Below, in pieces: positions 38,283 to 45,686 of a stretch of DNA of 64,000 nt. The notes beneath the pieces are model-generated. The model was not told the DNA's origin. It made no database searches and saw nothing but the letters and a program-made list of their open reading frames with translations. The stretch is from Chryseobacterium camelliae (GTDB lineage: Bacteria > Bacteroidota > Bacteroidia > Flavobacteriales > Weeksellaceae), in NCBI RefSeq assembly GCF_002770595.1, contig NZ_CP022986.1:3844001-3908000 (forward strand), given 5' to 3'. A program made the position numbers and the translations under genes. Each line of letters opens with the position of its first letter. The first letter of the stretch is position 1.

Positions 38283-38389
38283 GACTAGAGGTACTGGTAT
38301 ACCCGTGTACGATAAGAGAGCCCACGCCGCGGTCGTGAGCCAATTTACTTATCTTCTCGTACACTTAAAAAATTACCAGTTTTCTAGTC
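38283..38389. repeat. Imperfect inverted repeat in the sigma-operon leader
   Basis: Left-arm blocks GACTAGA, CTGGTA and GTGTACGA recur in inverse order in the right arm as TCGTACAC, TACCAG and TCTAGTC, with unequal spacers. In the minus-strand transcript this folds into a long interrupted hairpin whose loop region holds the candidate target CGGCGTGGGCTC. A second short dyad pairs GGCGTGG (38327-38321) with CCACGCC (complement of 38262-38268). It may be a structured leader, a second guide-like RNA, or a protein operator. Confidence 0.65.
38309..38330 (-). promoter_or_regulatory. Candidate dCas12f target site in the sigma-operon leader
   Basis: Minus-strand bases from 38329 downward read CGGCGTGGGCTCTCTT. 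Against the candidate guide from 36165 downward (CGGCGTGGGTTCTTTT), 14 of 16 positions are identical, and the two others are U opposite G, which still pairs. The base just 5' of the match is G, the minimal adjacent motif I recall for dCas12f-sigma systems. The site is about 150 bp upstream of the sigma ATG, in the sense expected for activation of the operon. A shared repeat handle is the alternative. Confidence 0.5.
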
Positions 38390-38432
38390 GAGAATCTAAG
38401 CAATAGCTTCGATTATTATTTTTGAAGTATTG

Positions 38433-38465
38433 CAAAGTTACTTTTATTGTAACCTATTTGGCAAA
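38433..38465 (-). promoter_or_regulatory. Vegetative promoter of the sigma/HTH/dCas12f operon
   Basis: On the minus strand TTTG (38465-38462) is followed after 21 nt by TAACTTTG (38440-38433), a perfect TAnnTTTG -7 element. Transcription would start near 38427 and give a leader of about 270 nt containing the inverted repeat and candidate target. Confidence 0.6.
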
Positions 38466-38551
38466 TATAAAACATTTTTCTTTATGTAGTTTAATTAGAC
38501 TACAAAAATTTATCAGAATCTTATCACTTTGTCTATTCAAAGTTAACCACA

Positions 38552-38776
38552 ATGGATAGAATAGAATTTAGAATAGCATTTGGTAAAAGAGTTGAACTAT
38601 TTAGAAAAAAGCTTGATTTGAGTTATAGAGGTTTGGCCCAAAAATGTGATGTAGACCATAGTAAGATCAGCAAAATAGAAAAAGGGGAAGTAGATCTTAG
38701 AATCTCTACTATTCAAGAGTTAGCTAAAGGTTTAGATGTACATCCACAGGAGCTATTTGATTTTAAATTAACGTAA
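38552..38776 (+). CDS. Small XRE-family HTH regulator
   Basis: The protein has 74 residues, essentially one HTH domain: YRGLAQKCDVDHSKISKIEKG followed by STIQELAKGLDVHPQELFDF. It is like controllers of mobile or accessory elements. It is divergent from the sigma/dCas12f operon with about 115 bp between the -7 element and this ATG, and could regulate that operon. This is inferred from position only. Confidence 0.85.
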   Translation: MDRIEFRIAFGKRVELFRKKLDLSYRGLAQKCDVDHSKISKIEKGEVDLRISTIQELAKGLDVHPQELFDFKLT

Positions 38777-38928
38777 GAAAAATTATTTTTGAACAATTTT
38801 TAATTTGAGAAATGAATAAATACTGACGGGAGTTGGTATTTTTTATTAAAAGAGGGGTCAACGTAAATCCTATAAAATTCAGTAAAAATACTGAGTTTTT
38901 CACTTAAGGTTATTTTTAATTTTACTCT

Positions 38929-39017
38929 GCTGGCGCGAGCGTCTTGCTTGTGCTTAGTATAGAAAAAATAAAGCAAGCTTTTCTTATTTGACCATAAGCG
39001 AGACGCTCGCGCCAATA
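38929..39017. repeat. REPIN-like palindrome, copy 1
   Basis: Two inverted arms (gctggcgcgagcgtc and gacgctcgcgcc) enclose an A-rich spacer with AGTATAGAAAAA and a TTTTCTTATTTG block. Each arm also carries an inner dyad around CGAGCG. This copy is diverged (CTTGCTTGTG). It lies in a 360-bp gene-free stretch. Confidence 0.85.
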
Positions 39018-39138
39018 GGGTGAATCTGTAAAGGTTTTTATCTATTCGTCTTCAAATTTATAAATTTTATTAAAATAACTTTAGTAAAAAAATTAAAGCA
39101 AATTTATTAATTAAATATCTTTGCAATCAAACAATACC

Positions 39139-40422
39139 ATGGATAATCAATTTACAAATTTATTTTCTAAAATAAATTTTGATCAAATTTTAGGATTTAT
39201 TTACTTTTTAATTCCAACGATAATAGCAGTTTGGACAGTATATTATATACGAAAGTCCCGCTTTTATTATGTTGAGAGAACAAGTATAAAATTGCATGAT
39301 GATATTGTAAAAAATATCCCAGATTTAACTATTAAATATAAAGATTCTGAAATCAATGAGAATCTTATTTTTTTTAGAGGTACCATTCTCTTCAAAAGTC
39401 ATACTGATATAAAAAAAGAAGATATTGATCAGGAAATTACTATTTACTCTCCTGATAGGAATGCTATTTGGAAGCATTTCGAAATAACAAAAGCTAGCGA
39501 TGATTTTCAACCTACTTTTACTATAAGGGATAATAAAGTTACTATTGATCGTTCTATGCTAAAAATAAATGATTATATAATATTTGCAGGCTTATTAGAT
39601 TCAAAAAATGTAAATCTTTTTATTTCACATCGTATTTTCAATTTGGTTCCAAAAAGTATTAAGCTTAAAGAATCTGATTTAAAATATTATAAGCAAAGTG
39701 GAATTTTCATGACTCTAATATTAGTTACACTTTTTTCTATCAAGCTTTATTTCAATTACAAATCAAAAGAATGGGAAAGGAAAAGAATTAAAGATAATAA
39801 AGAATTGGCAGAAGTATATAAAAGTGTTAATGTAGACTTACCACCGGATATTTATGATTATGAAACATTCTTTTTTAAAAATAATGTTAAGATAAAAGTT
39901 AAGAAACTCCGGGATTCTTTTAAAAATGCTAAAGATCAACAGATAGATATATTTAATGAAAAAAACTTAAAAGTTACAGATAGCCTTTCAAAAAAATATC
40001 TACGTACAAAAAAAGACAAGGATAAAATAGAGGTTCTCAATTCAATAATTGATGGATTTACAAAAGGCCTTCCAATATATAGAAATCCCTATGCTGAACT
40101 TGAGAGATTAGGTGAAAAGAAATTAGACACTTTAATAAAGACAAACAAGCTTAAAGAAAATATTTTATATACAATTAATGATTCAATCAAACTAAAGTTT
40201 GAAAAAAAAGTTATACCTAAAAAAGATTCATCATCAAAAAACAAAAAATTATCAGAAAGCCCGACAAAATCACTTCCAAAGTATAGAACCTTTTCTGATT
40301 ACGTTGATATTTTTATGAATTTTTTAGGCTATCTCTTTATTATAATTTTAATTACGATTACGATCTATTGTTGGTTTATGTTCGTTACGTTATCTAGGCT
40401 TTTAAAGATTTACCAGAAATAA
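39139..40422 (+). CDS. Membrane protein of unknown function
   Basis: The protein has 427 residues from ATG 39139 (an in-frame TTG lies 18 bp upstream). It has an N-terminal helix (ILGFIYFLIPTIIAVWTVYYI), a soluble beta-rich region (40-180), a second helix (FMTLILVTLFSIKLYFNY), a long charged helical region and a C-terminal helix (YLFIIILITITIYCWFMF). No family was recognised. Its base composition is markedly AT-rich compared with the efflux operon, and it is bounded by a REPIN, which suggests acquired DNA. Confidence 0.6.
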   Translation: MDNQFTNLFSKINFDQILGFIYFLIPTIIAVWTVYYIRKSRFYYVERTSIKLHDDIVKNIPDLTIKYKDSEINENLIFFRGTILFKSHTDIKKEDIDQEITIYSPDRNAIWKHFEITKASDDFQPTFTIRDNKVTIDRSMLKINDYIIFAGLLDSKNVNLFISHRIFNLVPKSIKLKESDLKYYKQSGIFMTLILVTLFSIKLYFNYKSKEWERKRIKDNKELAEVYKSVNVDLPPDIYDYETFFFKNNVKIKVKKLRDSFKNAKDQQIDIFNEKNLKVTDSLSKKYLRTKKDKDKIEVLNSIIDGFTKGLPIYRNPYAELERLGEKKLDTLIKTNKLKENILYTINDSIKLKFEKKVIPKKDSSSKNKKLSESPTKSLPKYRTFSDYVDIFMNFLGYLFIIILITITIYCWFMFVTLSRLLKIYQK

Positions 40423-40611
40423 TAAAATAAAAAAAATGAAGAATCAAATTAATTAAACTTAAAGATTAAGATGTATATATTAAAAAATTTTAACTAGGCA
40501 ATTTTAATAAGAGCGTAACTAATAAATTATTAAAAAATATTTAATCATTTTCTTGGAACACTATGCATGTTAATATTATGAATTAAATAATCTAAAAACA
40601 ATTTTCATAAA

Positions 40612-41031
40612 ATGATAGCAAAAATTATTGAAAATAAATCATTTCAGTTTATATCAAATAATCTTTCTTTATTATTGGGAACACCTACATTAATAGGTGG
40701 TATTAAGCAATTTCATGACTTAATTAGCTTATCCCCATCACTATATAAATTTTTTTCATTTAGCCAATTGATAATTGAAGGTTTTATAATTCTTATTGAA
40801 TTAGTTACCTTTTATTTTGTGTTTATATTTTATGATATTTTTGTTGAATTTTTAGCAAATCATAGTAGTTCGCAGAGGAAGAAATCTTTTAAAATATTTT
40901 TGTTTACATTGTTTATTATATTAGTTTCAGTTTTATCGATATTTATGATATTAAAATTTGGATATAACTTAGATAAATCAAATTACTATATGAAAATTTT
41001 TATTTATTTAGGAATTATATTAATTATTTAA
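40612..41031 (+). CDS. Small multi-helix membrane protein, unknown
   Basis: The protein has 139 residues with three strongly hydrophobic segments (about 48-80, 95-115 and 122-139) and ends abruptly inside the last one (GIILII). The following short frame at 41043 starts hydrophobic as well. The two could be a single broken gene, though no homolog is known to me to test this. Very AT-rich. Confidence 0.45.
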   Translation: MIAKIIENKSFQFISNNLSLLLGTPTLIGGIKQFHDLISLSPSLYKFFSFSQLIIEGFIILIELVTFYFVFIFYDIFVEFLANHSSSQRKKSFKIFLFTLFIILVSVLSIFMILKFGYNLDKSNYYMKIFIYLGIILII

Positions 41032-41042
41032 ATATTATAAAT

Positions 41043-41291
41043 TTGAGTATAGCATTTAGAAAGAAAGAGTCTATCTTATTTTTTTTAGCATTAATTTTGG
41101 GATTTGCATTTTTTCCAGAACCAAATAATACGATTGAAAATTTTACAATATTGACAAAGGAAGTAAGTAAAAAATATCCGAAATCTAAGTTAGCTTATTT
41201 TAATGATCAATACATCTTTTATGAAATTTCAAAGCACAAATATTTAGTTAGGAAAATTGATGATTTATTTGAGTCGAATATTAATAAATAA
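41043..41291 (+). CDS. Short membrane-anchored protein, unknown (TTG start)
   Basis: The protein has 82 residues from TTG 41043. A basic N-terminus and one membrane helix (SILFFLALILGFAFFPEP) lead to a short polar domain (LAYFNDQYIFYEISKHKYLV). It lies 11 bp after the preceding frame in a different phase. It may be coupled to that gene or be its displaced C-terminal part. Confidence 0.4.
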   Translation: MSIAFRKKESILFFLALILGFAFFPEPNNTIENFTILTKEVSKKYPKSKLAYFNDQYIFYEISKHKYLVRKIDDLFESNINK

Positions 41292-41313
41292 TCAAAAAAA
41301 ATTTAGAACATAT

Positions 41314-41405
41314 ACCCAGTTGGCTCGAGCGTCTTGCTCGTGCGCAGTATAGAAAAAAAGCTTTTCTTATTTGGCCACGAGTGAGACGCTCGCGCCAGCA
41401 GGGGG
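41314..41405. repeat. REPIN-like palindrome, copy 2
   Basis: It has the same inverted arms and A-rich spacer as the other copies (ctcgagcgtcttgctcgtgc, then cacgagtgagacgctcgcgc). It lies between two AT-rich hypothetical genes. Confidence 0.85.
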
Positions 41406-41449
41406 AATATATTTAAATTAAACATGTATAAAGTTAAGCAAATCAAGGG

Positions 41450-41830
41450 ATGAAAAATGTTACTAAGTGGGTCTCAATCATTTCTTATTTATTAATCATT
41501 TTGACAGGATGGATGAGTGGAATTCCATTTATCATATGGTTAATATTTACAGTTTTTGACTTTGGAAATATTGATCAGTTGTTTGCAATATTTGGACTGG
41601 TAGGAATTATTTTAAATCTAACTAAATGGAAAACCATAACTAATATTACTATTTTAAGTTTCATACTTATGTTATCACCAATCATTAGCAGATTAGTACA
41701 AGTTCCAATTGAAATGTTTGATTATTTAGCATTTCAACTTCCTTTGACGATTTTTATAGTAACCTATTTAACATATATAATAATTAATGCAAGAGAGAAA
41801 ACTGTTAGGAGCATTTGCAATAAATGGTGA
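41450..41830 (+). CDS. Four-helix membrane protein, unknown
   Basis: The protein has 126 residues. Hydrophobic segments lie at about 10-35, 42-58, 63-82 and 95-114 (for example IISYLLIILTGWMSGIPFII and IFIVTYLTYIIIN), with short basic loops and a basic tail. No family was recognised. It is flanked on both sides by REPIN copies, isolated from other genes. Confidence 0.5.
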   Translation: MKNVTKWVSIISYLLIILTGWMSGIPFIIWLIFTVFDFGNIDQLFAIFGLVGIILNLTKWKTITNITILSFILMLSPIISRLVQVPIEMFDYLAFQLPLTIFIVTYLTYIIINAREKTVRSICNKW

Positions 41831-41854
41831 TAAATAAAACGTTAGGGAAGTCTT

Positions 41855-41958
41855 CCCCCTGCTGGCGCGAGCGTCACGCTCGTGCACAGTATAGAAAAAA
41901 AATTAAAGCAAGCTTTTATTATTTGGCCACGAGCGTGACGCTCGCGCCAGCAGGGGGG
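41855..41958. repeat. REPIN-like palindrome, copy 3 (best preserved)
   Basis: The left arm CCCCCTGCTGGCGCGAGCGT and its near-exact complement at 41936-41957 give the longest stem of the family. Inner dyads are CGAGCGT/ACGCTCG in both arms, and the spacer is AGTATAGAAAAAAAATTAAA. It may also terminate transcripts of the preceding gene. Confidence 0.9.
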
Positions 41959-42096
41959 GATTGCAGCTTTAAGTTATTAAATTAACTTCGCATTTCCTAA
42001 CTTCATTCAGTTTTGCTTACTGAACTTAGCTTCGCTTTACACAACGGTCGAAAGCAACATGACGTTATAGATGTAATCAAATCTCACAAAACGATA

Positions 42097-42123
42097 AAGA
42101 GAACCATCTGACATCTCTTTTTT
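42097..42123 (+). terminator. Possible terminator hairpin
   Basis: AAAGAGA and TCTCTTT frame an 11-13 base loop and are followed by T. The stem is short. No gene ends just before it on the plus strand, but it could end minus-strand transcription of the small basic protein on the other strand. Confidence 0.35.
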
Positions 42124-42142
42124 ATGGAATTGTGAAAATATA

Positions 42143-42286
42143 TTATTTCTTCTTCTTTTTATCTGGTCTTTGAGTCAGTGCGGATCCTGCAGCAGTTTTA
42201 GCATCCTTGGATGCATCTTTATCTTTTAATGTTTTTGAAGCAGCGGTTCCTGCCTTTTTACCTGTTTGTTCATTTTTCTTTGCCAT
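42143..42286 (-). CDS. Small Lys/Ala-rich basic protein
   Basis: The protein has 47 residues (MAKKNEQTGKKAGTAASKTL, then KDKDASKDAKTAAGSALTQR, ending in a Lys run). It is low-complexity, highly basic and probably disordered. I recall similar short proteins in many bacteria with the pattern KKA...ASK.L....KDAKTAAGSAL, with no assigned function. It is the only clear minus-strand gene in this AT-rich block. Confidence 0.65.
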   Translation of the reverse strand: MAKKNEQTGKKAGTAASKTLKDKDASKDAKTAAGSALTQRPDKKKKK

Positions 42287-42466
42287 AGCTATAAATTTTA
42301 TGAATAAATTTACAAAAAAATATATATTTATAGATATATTCTGCTTTTTTTCTTTGTGAAATGGATAGACGTATCATTTGTGCATAGAACTTAGAACTTT
42401 GATGCGGAAACTATAATATCATAGGATGATAATAAAATTTATTAATCTCAAAAAACTAATATTAGC

Positions 42467-43807
42467 ATGTCAATAACTTCTATCGTTAAAATCAGAGAAC
42501 TTCGAGATGAGATTAGAGAAGAAATAAAAAATGTAGATCTAAAATCATATAAAGATCAAACTTTTGGATCTGAAAGTGAATACACTTACAAAGGAATAAT
42601 TGCTGGTATTGAAGCATTATTGACCGATTTATCTGCACTAACAAAAAATGAAAGCCGATTTATAAAGTTTTCGACATATAAAGAACGTAATTTATTATCA
42701 AGTACATTACAAAATATTAAGTCATTTATTCATGCCCCAGGTAATCTTTATGCACAGGTAGATGAACTAAAAGTTAATTTGCGCTCTTTCAATATCAGAT
42801 ATTTCGAAGATCGATTTATTGAGTTTGATAAAGAAATGGAGGAAGCCAGCAGAATTAAAATCAATATTCAAGAGGATAAATTCGAAATACAGAAAGAAAT
42901 TGAGGAAATAAAAAGAGAGGCAGAAGAAATAACAAAGAGACAAGAGGAAAGTAAAGAACAACTGGCAAATTTAGACATACAAATTGAGGGACTTCAAAAG
43001 AAAAAGGTAGAGCTAGAAGAGGAAATCTTATCTTTAGAAAATAAAAATGAAGAAATTGAAAAGTTAAAAAATTCTTCTATTGATTTTAGTGAAACAATTA
43101 AAACTTCGCTTAGCGAGGTGAATTCGAATGAGAAAGTTATTAAAAATTTTGCCACAAACATCCAAAAGTCTGAGGATAGATTAACTAATCTTTCTGCAAA
43201 AATGGATTTAAATGAAGAACAGCTAAAAAGCTTCACTAAAGAAAGAGAAAGTTTCCTTAAAGATGCAGAAAAAATGTTAGACTCTGCTCGTCAAGCTCTT
43301 AATTATTCGACAGCACAAGGAATAAGTGCAGCTTTTGATACACAACATACTAATTCTCAAGGTTTTTTAAAGGTTGGAGTATGGCTGCTTACAGCAACAG
43401 TTTTTATGGTTTTTATAATTGGAATTAGTTATTGGATTCTTTCTGGTCAAAGTATTGAAACCAATGTCTTGATTGGAAGAATTTTAATGATACCAATTTT
43501 ATCAATTGGTTTGTATTTTTGCATAAGTCAGTACAATAAGCAAAAAACTATTATCGAAGATTATGCATATAAAACGGTAATTGCTAAAGCAATTGTTGGA
43601 TTCTCAGAGCAAATCAAAAAGAATCAAAATGAAAATACAGATGAGTATGTTACTTATATGAAAACTGCTTTAGCAGAAATTCATCAAGATCCTTTAAGAA
43701 AAAGGTCAAAAAATGACTCAATAAATTCACAAAATGATGATGTAGATCCTAACAAAATGTTTGAATTGTTTCAAAAATTTTCAGAAATTTTTAAGCCTAA
43801 GTCGTAA
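42467..43807 (+). CDS. Coiled-coil protein with two membrane helices, unknown
   Basis: The protein has 446 residues. A long coiled coil runs from about 125 to 290 (EIQKEIEEIKREAEEITKRQ and similar heptads). Two helices follow (VGVWLLTATVFMVFIIGISYW and GRILMIPILSIGLYFCISQY), then a cytosolic tail. Coiled coil next to a membrane hairpin resembles membrane-tethering or phage-defence effector layouts, but no catalytic domain is visible and no function is assigned. It is AT-rich. Confidence 0.65.
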   Translation: MSITSIVKIRELRDEIREEIKNVDLKSYKDQTFGSESEYTYKGIIAGIEALLTDLSALTKNESRFIKFSTYKERNLLSSTLQNIKSFIHAPGNLYAQVDELKVNLRSFNIRYFEDRFIEFDKEMEEASRIKINIQEDKFEIQKEIEEIKREAEEITKRQEESKEQLANLDIQIEGLQKKKVELEEEILSLENKNEEIEKLKNSSIDFSETIKTSLSEVNSNEKVIKNFATNIQKSEDRLTNLSAKMDLNEEQLKSFTKERESFLKDAEKMLDSARQALNYSTAQGISAAFDTQHTNSQGFLKVGVWLLTATVFMVFIIGISYWILSGQSIETNVLIGRILMIPILSIGLYFCISQYNKQKTIIEDYAYKTVIAKAIVGFSEQIKKNQNENTDEYVTYMKTALAEIHQDPLRKRSKNDSINSQNDDVDPNKMFELFQKFSEIFKPKS

Positions 43808-43839
43808 ACTATAATCTCCAAAAAAACCGATTAAATAAA

Positions 43840-43950
43840 TGTTGTATTTTTACCGCGGAATGATTTGGTAGTGAATTGCTCATTATGGCCGTAATAGTTC
43901 TGTAAATTTGCTGAGAATTATTTAATTTCCTGTGAATGTTAATTTTATCT
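43840..43950. repeat. Direct repeat bounding the 181-residue-gene array, left copy
   Basis: About 110 bp beginning tgtatttttaccgcggaatg and ending attatttaatttcctgtgaa recur at 57967-58075 with scattered changes. The two copies stand outside the first and last of the four 181-residue genes. Confidence 0.8.
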
Positions 43951-43994
43951 TACGACAGATTTTATAATAAAAATAAATACTAATTTTATATAAG

Positions 43995-44025
43995 CCCTCA
44001 ACACTTCAGAGTGTTGAGGGTTTTT
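43995..44025 (+). terminator. Terminator at the left end of repeat unit 1
   Basis: A perfect 11-bp stem CCCTCAACACT/AGTGTTGAGGG with a TCAG loop is followed by TTTTTCT. Degenerate versions (ccctcaacatgcaaagtatt) occupy the same place before the other three copies. Confidence 0.9.
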
Positions 44026-44040
44026 CTATTAACGAATACG

Positions 44041-44109
44041 TGTAGTTATTTTACTACATCAACTTCCATATTCCACTACAAAGAACATTTTACCGCAGCC
44101 GTAGATTTG
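44041..44109 (+). promoter_or_regulatory. Promoter region of 181-residue gene copy 1
   Basis: TGTAGT-N6-ACTACA (44041-44058) is a dyad about 45 bp upstream of the -7 element TAGATTTG (44102-44109). No TTG stands at -33, so activation by a protein bound at the dyad is likely. The layout is conserved before all four copies. Confidence 0.65.
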
Positions 44110-44163
44110 TATTGTTCAAAAGAGGACAATTAATCAGGAATAAAAAAATAAAATAATATTATC

Positions 44164-44709
44164 ATGACAAAACACATCGCCATAGCAGCCTTAACGATCA
44201 CAGCTTTCATCTTAGGAACGAATAATGCCCAGGCTCAGAATACAACTGCCACCACTACGGTAAACATCACCCTGAATGATGTCATCTCTATCGATGCGGG
44301 AAGTACGGCCATCGGGAATACGGTAGACTTCAACTATGCTACTGCAGCGGATTATAACTCTGATCAGACGATTACCAAAGCCAACTCTTTAAAAGTAACT
44401 TCAACGAAGAACTTTAATGTTAAGGTAAAGGCAGGAGGGGCAAGCTTCGTTAATGGAACCAACCTGATCCCTGTCAATGTCCTGACCATCAAAGCCGCTA
44501 CCGCTTCCGGAACTATGGGCGGAACAAAAAGCGCGGTGGTTTTATCTGCAACAGACCAGACTTTAGTATCCAATGCTCCGCTGGGAAGCGCCTTAACCCT
44601 GAATTTGGACTACACGATTCCAGCCGCAAAATCCTCATCCTCTGACATCTTAGGTAAACCGGCCGGAACGTATACACAAACCGTAACGTATACCGCAACA
44701 GCTTTATAA
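44164..44709 (+). CDS. Secreted beta-sandwich (pilin/DUF4402-like) protein, copy 1
   Basis: The protein has 181 residues. The signal peptide ends at AQAQ. The mature part is a Thr/Ala/Ser-rich beta protein whose end (GTYTQTVTYTATAL) resembles the last strand of spore-coat-U/DUF4402-type pilin-like folds, without cysteines. This copy differs from copies 3 and 4 in three residues or so (H4, T for S at KAATAS). No chaperone or usher gene is nearby. It could be a surface or matrix subunit. Confidence 0.7.
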   Translation: MTKHIAIAALTITAFILGTNNAQAQNTTATTTVNITLNDVISIDAGSTAIGNTVDFNYATAADYNSDQTITKANSLKVTSTKNFNVKVKAGGASFVNGTNLIPVNVLTIKAATASGTMGGTKSAVVLSATDQTLVSNAPLGSALTLNLDYTIPAAKSSSSDILGKPAGTYTQTVTYTATAL

Positions 44710-44749
44710 ATAATTTTTTTTCATATTAATATTTTGTGATTTGGTGTGT

Positions 44750-44781
44750 CAAAGGCTTCCTACGGGAGGCCTTTGATTTTT
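44750..44781 (+). terminator. Terminator after copy 1
   Basis: AAAGGC-t-TCC and GGA-g-GCCTTT pair around TACG, followed by a T-rich run. Equivalent hairpins follow copies 2, 3 and 4 at about 46875-46904, 50637-50666 and 57755-57785. Confidence 0.8.
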
Positions 44782-44874
44782 GTATGTGTTAACACTGATA
44801 TAGAGAACATTCAAAATCCGGGAGTCAGTGTCTGTAAGCATCTGTGTTTTTGGGCATTTAAAACTGATTAATTC

Positions 44875-44970
44875 CCTCTCGTTCGCGCGAGCGTCACGCT
44901 CGTGCTCAGTAAAAAAATAAAGAAGGCTTTTCTTATTTGGTCACGAGCGAGACGCTCGCGCCAGCAGGGG
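44875..44970. repeat. REPIN-like palindrome, copy 4
   Basis: The arms read gcgcgagcgtcacgctcgtg and cacgagcgagacgctcgcgc, with the A-rich spacer between. It interrupts the sequence between the downstream flank of 181-residue copy 1 and a gene remnant. Confidence 0.88.
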
Positions 44971-45173
44971 AATTTACGCAGGTTCCTCCCGAAATGCTGT
45001 ATCAGCAGAGTGAAACGTTTGCAAAATTGGTAGAGATGACTGCCAAAGAAGGTGATGACCCTATCAATTACGAATTAATCTCATCATGGATGCCGAAACT
45101 GACAAGTTGTGATGAGTGGCTGGATTCTGAAGGCGTGCCGAAAATAAGGGAACTGCAATCTGCAGCTAAATGA
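44971..45173 (+). pseudogene. C-terminal remnant of an unrecognised gene cut by a REPIN
   Basis: The frame encodes EFTQVPPEMLYQQSETFAKL, continuing to MPKLTSCDEWLDSEGVPKIR and ending QSAAK. It is open leftward only through REPIN sequence, from TTG 44937, so the true N-terminus is lost. The remaining 66 residues look like a genuine protein end. The family was not recognised. Confidence 0.55.
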
Positions 45174-45238
45174 ATCCTATAAAATTCATAACGCACATTT
45201 GCTATCAGTCTGATGTACGTTATGAATAAAGTGAGCGG

Positions 45239-45583
45239 TTATATAGCCGCTTTAACGATGGTTTCCTTATTTGCCATTGCAATATAGTTTACCGTGTCAA
45301 AGAAATTGGGCTCATCGGGATGAACCTTGGTTAAATAGTTTTCTGAATTGAAAAAAGTATTAAAATCCTCAAATGAGTCAAACGAGATTTCCACCACGGC
45401 ATCATACAAAGGCTTGGGAAAACCTTCTGCAACGATAGGATGGTTTACGACATATTTTCTGACATAAAGTTCTGTCTCCGGGATGGAACAGAATAAAGGG
45501 GCGTGTATGTTCTTATGATAATCTATAAATTCTTCAAGGCTCATACCTGGTAGCTTCTGTACCAAAAACGTAAATTTGATCAT
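45239..45583 (-). CDS. EthD-domain (dimeric alpha-beta barrel) protein
   Basis: The protein has 114 residues from MIKFTFLVQK (the upstream in-frame ATG at 45610 is less likely). The pattern LPGMSLEEFIDYHKNIHAPL, then YDAVVEISFDSFEDFNTFFN and FFDTVNYIAMANKE is the EthD-type ferredoxin-like fold. It is divergent from an HxlR regulator 104 bp away, which probably controls it. The substrate is unknown. Confidence 0.82.
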   Translation of the reverse strand: MIKFTFLVQKLPGMSLEEFIDYHKNIHAPLFCSIPETELYVRKYVVNHPIVAEGFPKPLYDAVVEISFDSFEDFNTFFNSENYLTKVHPDEPNFFDTVNYIAMANKETIVKAAI

Positions 45584-45686
45584 TATTTCTTTTTTTATAA
45601 TCTGATGCAATATTATTGGATTATGATATGCCAGTCAATTACGCACAAATTTGTGCGGATATATTTATAATTTATTAATCGAGTTT

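Noticed and set aside
38212..38406. Plus-strand open frame of 64 residues (MNSLHQNANSLHLPKRKGVE...) across the sigma-operon leader
   Set aside because: It spans the inverted repeat and candidate target, has no convincing ribosome-binding site or promoter, and matches no known family. The openness may be chance, though a real small gene cannot be excluded.
44937..45173. Intact 78-residue gene starting at TTG 44937
   Set aside because: The first 11 residues or so are translated REPIN sequence. Only the later part looks like a protein, so it was called a remnant.
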